Position numbers and translations under genes: made by a program
Part shown: positions 6,201 through 9,496 of the stretch, in pieces
Position numbering within the stretch: the first letter of the stretch is position 1
Layout: every line of letters starts with the position of its first letter
Notes under the pieces: model-generated
Seen by the model: only the letters and a program-made list of their open reading frames with translations
Told to the model about the DNA's origin: nothing
The model's database searches: none
DNA from: Bacillota bacterium
GTDB lineage: Bacteria > Bacillota > Clostridia > DSM-8532
Length of the DNA: 9,496 nucleotides
Reading direction: 5' to 3'
Assembly (NCBI GenBank): GCA_023426765.1
Contig: JAEZBW010000426.1
Coordinates: forward strand, 1-9,496

Positions 6201-9200
6201 TACCATATATCTGGATACACCATTCTCCCTGGCCGAGGGCTGGAACACGCTTTACATAAAAACGGCCTGTGTGAACAGCGGCGTGCTGGATGATCCACGA
6301 AATGCGGTGGTGAGTGATGCATGCTCCATACGGCTTTTGTACGACAACAGGCCGCCGGTCTTCGAACTACCGGTCTACAACACTACAACCTGGACGAATG
6401 AAGATGTGACGGCAGTCATCACAGCATCGGATTCAGGTACAGGTGTATGCATCCTTGAAAGCCAGAATGAGGCTGTTGAGATTTCAGCATATCAGAATGG
6501 TCAGTTTACAGTCACCATCAAAAAGAACGTGACAGCGAACCTGGAGCTTTCGGACAGCCTGGGCAACAAAACCCTCGTACCGATAGCGGTTCAGAATATC
6601 GATAAAGTTGCACCTTCACTCGAAGCGGTTTCCGAAATCAGGCCATCCGGGGCAAGAACGGACGGTAAGATAGAAATAACGGTGACGGATGAGACCGATG
6701 TTCAAGCCTCCTTTGCATTGGTGAAGGATCCGGATAGCGGGCATTCCCTGACCGAAGCGGATTATCTGGCGTTTGACAATGCATCCACGGTTTTTGTTGA
6801 CGAACGCGACACGATGTTCAATGATGAAGGGCAGAAGGTAAAAAAATACACCATCTGGTTAAGAGGCCTGGACGGTACCTATGCGATAGGCATGAAAGCA
6901 ACGGATAAAATCGGACATACGGCTGAAAAGCTGTTTGCGGATCATGCGTTGCCGATAACCGATGCCCAGCCCGAAATTGTTCAGATGACATGCGATCCGA
7001 TGGTGACTAAAAGCACTGCGACGGTTAAGCTTCAGTTTAATGTGCCTCTGGTTGTTCTGCCCAATGCTCCAGCCGGGTTATCAAGGATGTCTGATACCGA
7101 AAAAGAAACAATCCTTACTCCTGCAGCATTGGACGCACAGGACGAATATGTAACCGAATACAGTGTTGTGTGTCATAACGCGGATACCATATCTCTTTTT
7201 GTTAAAGATGAGTGCAGACGCACGGCCGTGTTAACCTTTACCCCCGATGCAGCCTTTGTGGAAGGCTTTGAAATTATCTCCTCCATAGAAAAGAACGGAG
7301 GGGTTATTCCAAACGGAGGGTTCATCTCGTTCCTGCCCGAAGACACATTATATTACATTGTAACCACAAGTGATAAATATCAGGGACAGTACTTGCACCT
7401 GGAGAATGCCGTATATTCGGGCATGCAGCTGAACGAACAGCGCAGTGTCGTTGATGCGGTGTATAGCGATTCCTTTGGAACCATAGCATACAGCAGCCTT
7501 TGCTTTGAGGCTCTCCACGATGGAAAAACCACGAAATCGGTCCGTTTCAGCTCCTATACCCTGGAGGGCAATGAGGAAGACCGGTTGGAAGAGGAATATG
7601 CGGCCATTTCGGTCGTGGACGAAACCCTGCCCGTTGGAATTGTGAAGTACTCTGAAACAAAACCGACCCAACAAAATGTGTATGCGACGATTACAATGGT
7701 CGACAGTGAAAGTGGCATCGTAAAATGTGAAAAGTCCTATGACGGCGGGAATACCTATGTAGATACGGGTGTTACAGCGGAATATATTGAAGAGTTCACC
7801 GGGAATGCATCGGTCATTTTCCGTCTGACTAATGGAGCAGGCATGACAGGGTTTGTGACCGTGACGGTTGGGAATATCGACAGAACCACGGTTGTGGAAG
7901 ACACGCACTATACTGTGGAATACACCTATGAAAACTATCTTGGTGAATGGGTTCCTGTTGCGCAGGGCAAGGCATATCGCCGTGTGATGGCTGCGATAAG
8001 GCCGGTTCCGGGCAGCGGAAAGGTACTTTCAACCACCAATAATGGCGGTTCCCTTGTAAAAATACTGACTGCCGGAAACAGCAGCTTTACCTTTGCCATT
8101 ACGGATGAGGCAGGAAACACCACACACAGGGATGTGGAGTATACGCTGTTTGACAACCAGCCCGGAACCACGGCCTGGGTATTGTCAAACACTCGAAAAA
8201 CCAACCAAAACATCTTTGCAACCCTCACCATAACGGATGAATCAGGAGAAATTGCCTTTGTTGAAGTGAAAAAGGATGGAACGGTTTATCCCTTCACCGA
8301 GGAACCGTTGGAAGGTGAATATGTGGTTGAACTGGACAGCTCGGGGGCCTACCACGTGACGGCTTATGATGGTGCCGGAAACAGCTGGACAGAGATCATC
8401 ACGGTTTCCAATATTGACAAGACGCCGCCGAGGGTGCTGACGAAGCTTTACAGTACGCCCATTGGCACCATTACCGCAAAAAGCGTCCGGGTTGAAATGA
8501 CGGAATTCAACAAGAATATTTCGACCATCAGAATAACCGATGTCGAGCCTGTCAGCGGAGTAACAGACCAGGATATCATGTATACCCCGGGTGAAAAGGC
8601 CATTCGCTTCATGAAAAACGGAAGCGTTTCGGTGAGGTTTGTGGACGAGTATGGCAATGAAGGGATGGAGATTATCACGGTTTCCAACATCTACACCAAT
8701 CCGCCGGCGGTTGAGGCTACGGCAACACTTGCGGCCGATGAGCTCAGTGTGAAGGTAACCTTTGACAAGCTGCTGGATACCGATGGTGTTCCCGTTGATC
8801 CGTACAGAGAGCTTTCCGATTTGATGGTCACGTATAAAGGGATCACGTATCATCTCTCCAACGCCGAGTTCACTTTGAAAAACAATGGAGAGTACAGTTT
8901 CTTTGTTCATGACTCCTCGGGCGCAACACAGAAAATTTTACTCAGCGTGACAGGTATCGATGACCGCGCTCCGGTTGTGAAAGAAATTCGCTGGGAATAC
9001 AAATATCGTCAGGAAAGCCAAAACGGCATGTGGGAAGAAAAAGCGGTTTCAAGAACCATTGTGCCGGGAACAGACACCACCGGCCGTGAAAGCGGATACA
9101 GAGTTGCTGCTGACGAAAACAACCCCGAAACCAACCAAAATGTGAATGTGACCGTGACAACCGACAAGGAAACCACTTTTGTCGGTGGTAAAGATGCTTA

Positions 9201-9496
9201 CTCTCTGAAAAAATCCATTGAATATCGTGAAAATGGTTTGTTCAACTTCAACCTCCAGGCCAGGAACAGAACCTCCGCAACCTATGGCGTGGACATTGGG
9301 CTGATTGACAAGACGCCGCCGGTCATCACACTGGAGAATGGACCCGAGCTGATCTTTATTGAAGGAATGTCAAAGGTCAAAGATCCGATGTATGCCTATG
9401 ATAAAGCCAAGCTGATGGATTTCCATGCTTATGACATGAAGAATGGCGTGAAGGTTGACCTGACCGACAAGGTAAAAATCAGCTATGGTGTACAGG
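3235..9496 (+). CDS. Giant secreted surface protein: PLAT-like domain plus multiple Ig-like modules (3' end outside window)
   Basis: The frame is open from ATG 3235 to the window edge, 2,087 residues with no frameshift seen. Residues 1-25 are a signal peptide (MKRKFICLLITAVMLLTF, cleavage after ITANA). Residues about 30-115 look like a PLAT/LH2 beta-sandwich: LGVKTADVYLAGTDSTVYAG, SGDDNERNDFRWYDF and DGGNDWLCEYVDIR match the usual V-T-x-D-x-x-x-AGTD-x-x-V and D-N-x-G-x-x-x-W-x-L-x-x-V pattern. Such domains bind lipids or proteins, often with calcium. Residues about 116-430 are beta-rich and unassigned. From 433 on, linkers of the DKTPP type mark Ig-like modules: DTKAP 433, DRQAP 570, DNKGP 802, DNRPP 1037, DKVAP 1123, DKTPP 1728, DDRAP 1909, DKTPP 2025. 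The truncated end (PPVITLENGPELIFIEG onward) resembles DUF5011. Function is inferred as an adhesin or stalk; the wall anchor, perhaps SLH, would lie downstream. Translationally coupled to the protease. Confidence 0.85.
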   Translation, partial: MKRKFICLLITAVMLLTFMPITANAANHSFSLGVKTADVYLAGTDSTVYAGFRFYNGLVLSEKCDRSGDDNERNDFRWYDFTRDSPSPWMIQDVFAELDGGNDWLCEYVDIRLPYVNGSLNTTSVGKVDYNSWMEGKGKWYQNISSMTQRKITNYSGVDTWGGTFYLDANSKTAMQYSWNRTITDQYGTYNAMLYDDPPVMNYSLSNSAVGTGWFSFTEPTATQNAALSINQKLLYEAMGNVENGAHQGIGTLTLTVRLGFPQRSTNDSVSGLTSMRIGNGDYYGKVMTFTFYRSCFQLGNASISQTQTFSPRTDFNYLNRAYTNVTITLNPTSIHCGDISSQEKVNLVNNFQCTPALYLGNNTSDKLCDMTMTKSGGTLIFQGQVPMDKSGSLNDGVRLQLDNVSSFNNSKTYLLESGSSSQSFYFSTHKVDTKAPAIRLTDVNGTEISIQNAIQSQHNFYLVSSETLYPQENSLHTEANQRYIRYELFQKNGETYGTAPVAITGYLGSGSQTQVQAPVNTTVLKEAMIRLMPANPTEGQYKLRIYGWDDANNGLNGGNYHEIENIYLDRQAPRVAVTEDIQNQAEDGTKRNDYTFAITDLQNSRQYGSWARTYYCFTADGQPMPDPAQQNIEAATGEMETILGKWAFIEGGTETTTAVIKIQRGETFEGKLYYYTVDSSGNDSRNEQGGACFTKEIRIYNFDSRDTLITEQYTYPKDSYSIRFEQTDNNYRTEYRWISHDDSSFRQDFRPYTGAEEVGAGEQTGADGKSYLLDGTYTLEYKVTEQRSGNWRKYTKDYVFDNKGPQIKTRWLTGNASLLQTQQLKLDVEDVSGVESAEYTIVNTDGTPIDGYAATPITITVSADNRGTVNDTLTLSLPVNGVYALKIKATDNNGRESSVQTPAFGIRNEKPQITNITHHLNVLADGHGATADGDYQLTLNVTELLKNAASLQSEQDVRYSISTNGSDYGEWVTAENVERASGSGSINYTIYLDTPFSLAEGWNTLYIKTACVNSGVLDDPRNAVVSDACSIRLLYDNRPPVFELPVYNTTTWTNEDVTAVITASDSGTGVCILESQNEAVEISAYQNGQFTVTIKKNVTANLELSDSLGNKTLVPIAVQNIDKVAPSLEAVSEIRPSGARTDGKIEITVTDETDVQASFALVKDPDSGHSLTEADYLAFDNASTVFVDERDTMFNDEGQKVKKYTIWLRGLDGTYAIGMKATDKIGHTAEKLFADHALPITDAQPEIVQMTCDPMVTKSTATVKLQFNVPLVVLPNAPAGLSRMSDTEKETILTPAALDAQDEYVTEYSVVCHNADTISLFVKDECRRTAVLTFTPDAAFVEGFEIISSIEKNGGVIPNGGFISFLPEDTLYYIVTTSDKYQGQYLHLENAVYSGMQLNEQRSVVDAVYSDSFGTIAYSSLCFEALHDGKTTKSVRFSSYTLEGNEEDRLEEEYAAISVVDETLPVGIVKYSETKPTQQNVYATITMVDSESGIVKCEKSYDGGNTYVDTGVTAEYIEEFTGNASVIFRLTNGAGMTGFVTVTVGNIDRTTVVEDTHYTVEYTYENYLGEWVPVAQGKAYRRVMAAIRPVPGSGKVLSTTNNGGSLVKILTAGNSSFTFAITDEAGNTTHRDVEYTLFDNQPGTTAWVLSNTRKTNQNIFATLTITDESGEIAFVEVKKDGTVYPFTEEPLEGEYVVELDSSGAYHVTAYDGAGNSWTEIITVSNIDKTPPRVLTKLYSTPIGTITAKSVRVEMTEFNKNISTIRITDVEPVSGVTDQDIMYTPGEKAIRFMKNGSVSVRFVDEYGNEGMEIITVSNIYTNPPAVEATATLAADELSVKVTFDKLLDTDGVPVDPYRELSDLMVTYKGITYHLSNAEFTLKNNGEYSFFVHDSSGATQKILLSVTGIDDRAPVVKEIRWEYKYRQESQNGMWEEKAVSRTIVPGTDTTGRESGYRVAADENNPETNQNVNVTVTTDKETTFVGGKDAYSLKKSIEYRENGLFNFNLQARNRTSATYGVDIGLIDKTPPVITLENGPELIFIEGMSKVKDPMYAYDKAKLMDFHAYDMKNGVKVDLTDKVKISYGVQ
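3322..3582 (+). other. PLAT/LH2-like domain of the giant surface protein
   Basis: This marks residues about 30-116 of the protein beginning at 3235. The diagnostic strings are VKTADVYLAGTDSTVY, SGDDNERND and the closing DGGNDWLCEYVDIRL. I base the call on pattern memory of PF01477; a profile search would settle it. In bacteria the domain is best known from clostridial alpha-toxin (as C2-like PLAT) and some secreted enzymes, so its position at the tip of an Ig-repeat protein suggests a binding head. Confidence 0.6.
4531..9496 (+). repeat. Tandem Ig-like module array encoded in the giant surface protein
   Basis: Module borders are marked by recurrent linkers: codons for DTKAP at 4531, DRQAP at 4942, DNKGP at 5638, NEKP at 5959, DNRPP at 6343, DKVAP at 6601, DRTT at 7879, DNQPG at 8152, DKTPP at 8416, TNPP at 8695, DDRAP at 8959 and DKTPP at 9307. 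Spacing is mostly about 80-115 residues, the size of one Ig fold, with longer gaps (570-802, 1123-1243-1549) that hold two or more folds or inserts. Most modules are diverged, but some DNA stays near-identical: ATCACGGTTTCCAA recurs at 8398 and 8674, and a GACAAGACGCCGCCG 15-mer is exact at 8416 and 9307. Confidence 0.7.

Overview
The window looks like chromosomal DNA of a Gram-positive anaerobe of the Clostridia (Bacillota). The indicators are strong AGGAGG-type ribosome binding, a secreted protein joining S-layer-homology repeats to a clostripain (C11) protease, the tail of a DUF4256 protein and the remains of a transposase of a type common in clostridia. The organism is inferred from family content only; nothing here fixes the genus.

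Layout. (1) 1-203 is the 3' end of a DUF4256 gene. (2) 204-840 is a junkyard: on the minus strand lie a short fragment of an ABC-transporter ATPase (Q-loop region) and the first 74 codons of a DDE-type transposase, cut off at its 3' end. (3) 841-1055 has no convincing ORF but folds strongly. It starts with a GCGGT/ACCGC hairpin and ends in an H-type pseudoknot followed by a T-tract. It resembles, from memory, the HEARO/omega-RNA scaffold of IscB elements, but no iscB gene is present, so it would be a solo copy. (4) 1056-1564 is a gene-poor leader with a terminator-like hairpin, a possible decayed coding tail on the minus strand and a GC-rich inverted-repeat cluster. (5) 1565-3223 encodes the secreted SLH-clostripain protease. 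(6) 3235-9496 encodes the first 2,087 residues of a giant secreted protein that runs off the window. It has a signal peptide, a PLAT/LH2-like domain, an unassigned region of about 300 residues, and then a long chain of Ig-like beta-sandwich modules joined by DKTPP-type linkers, with a DUF5011-like module at the truncated end.

The last two genes are 11 bp apart, on the same strand, and the second gene's Shine-Dalgarno overlaps the first gene's stop codon, so they almost certainly form one operon. A reasonable reading is a cell-surface module: a wall-anchored Arg/Lys-type cysteine protease made with a very large stalk or adhesin protein, which it may process or act beside. That partnership is inference. 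The most unusual items are the orphan structured RNA and the protease/PLAT/Ig surface locus.
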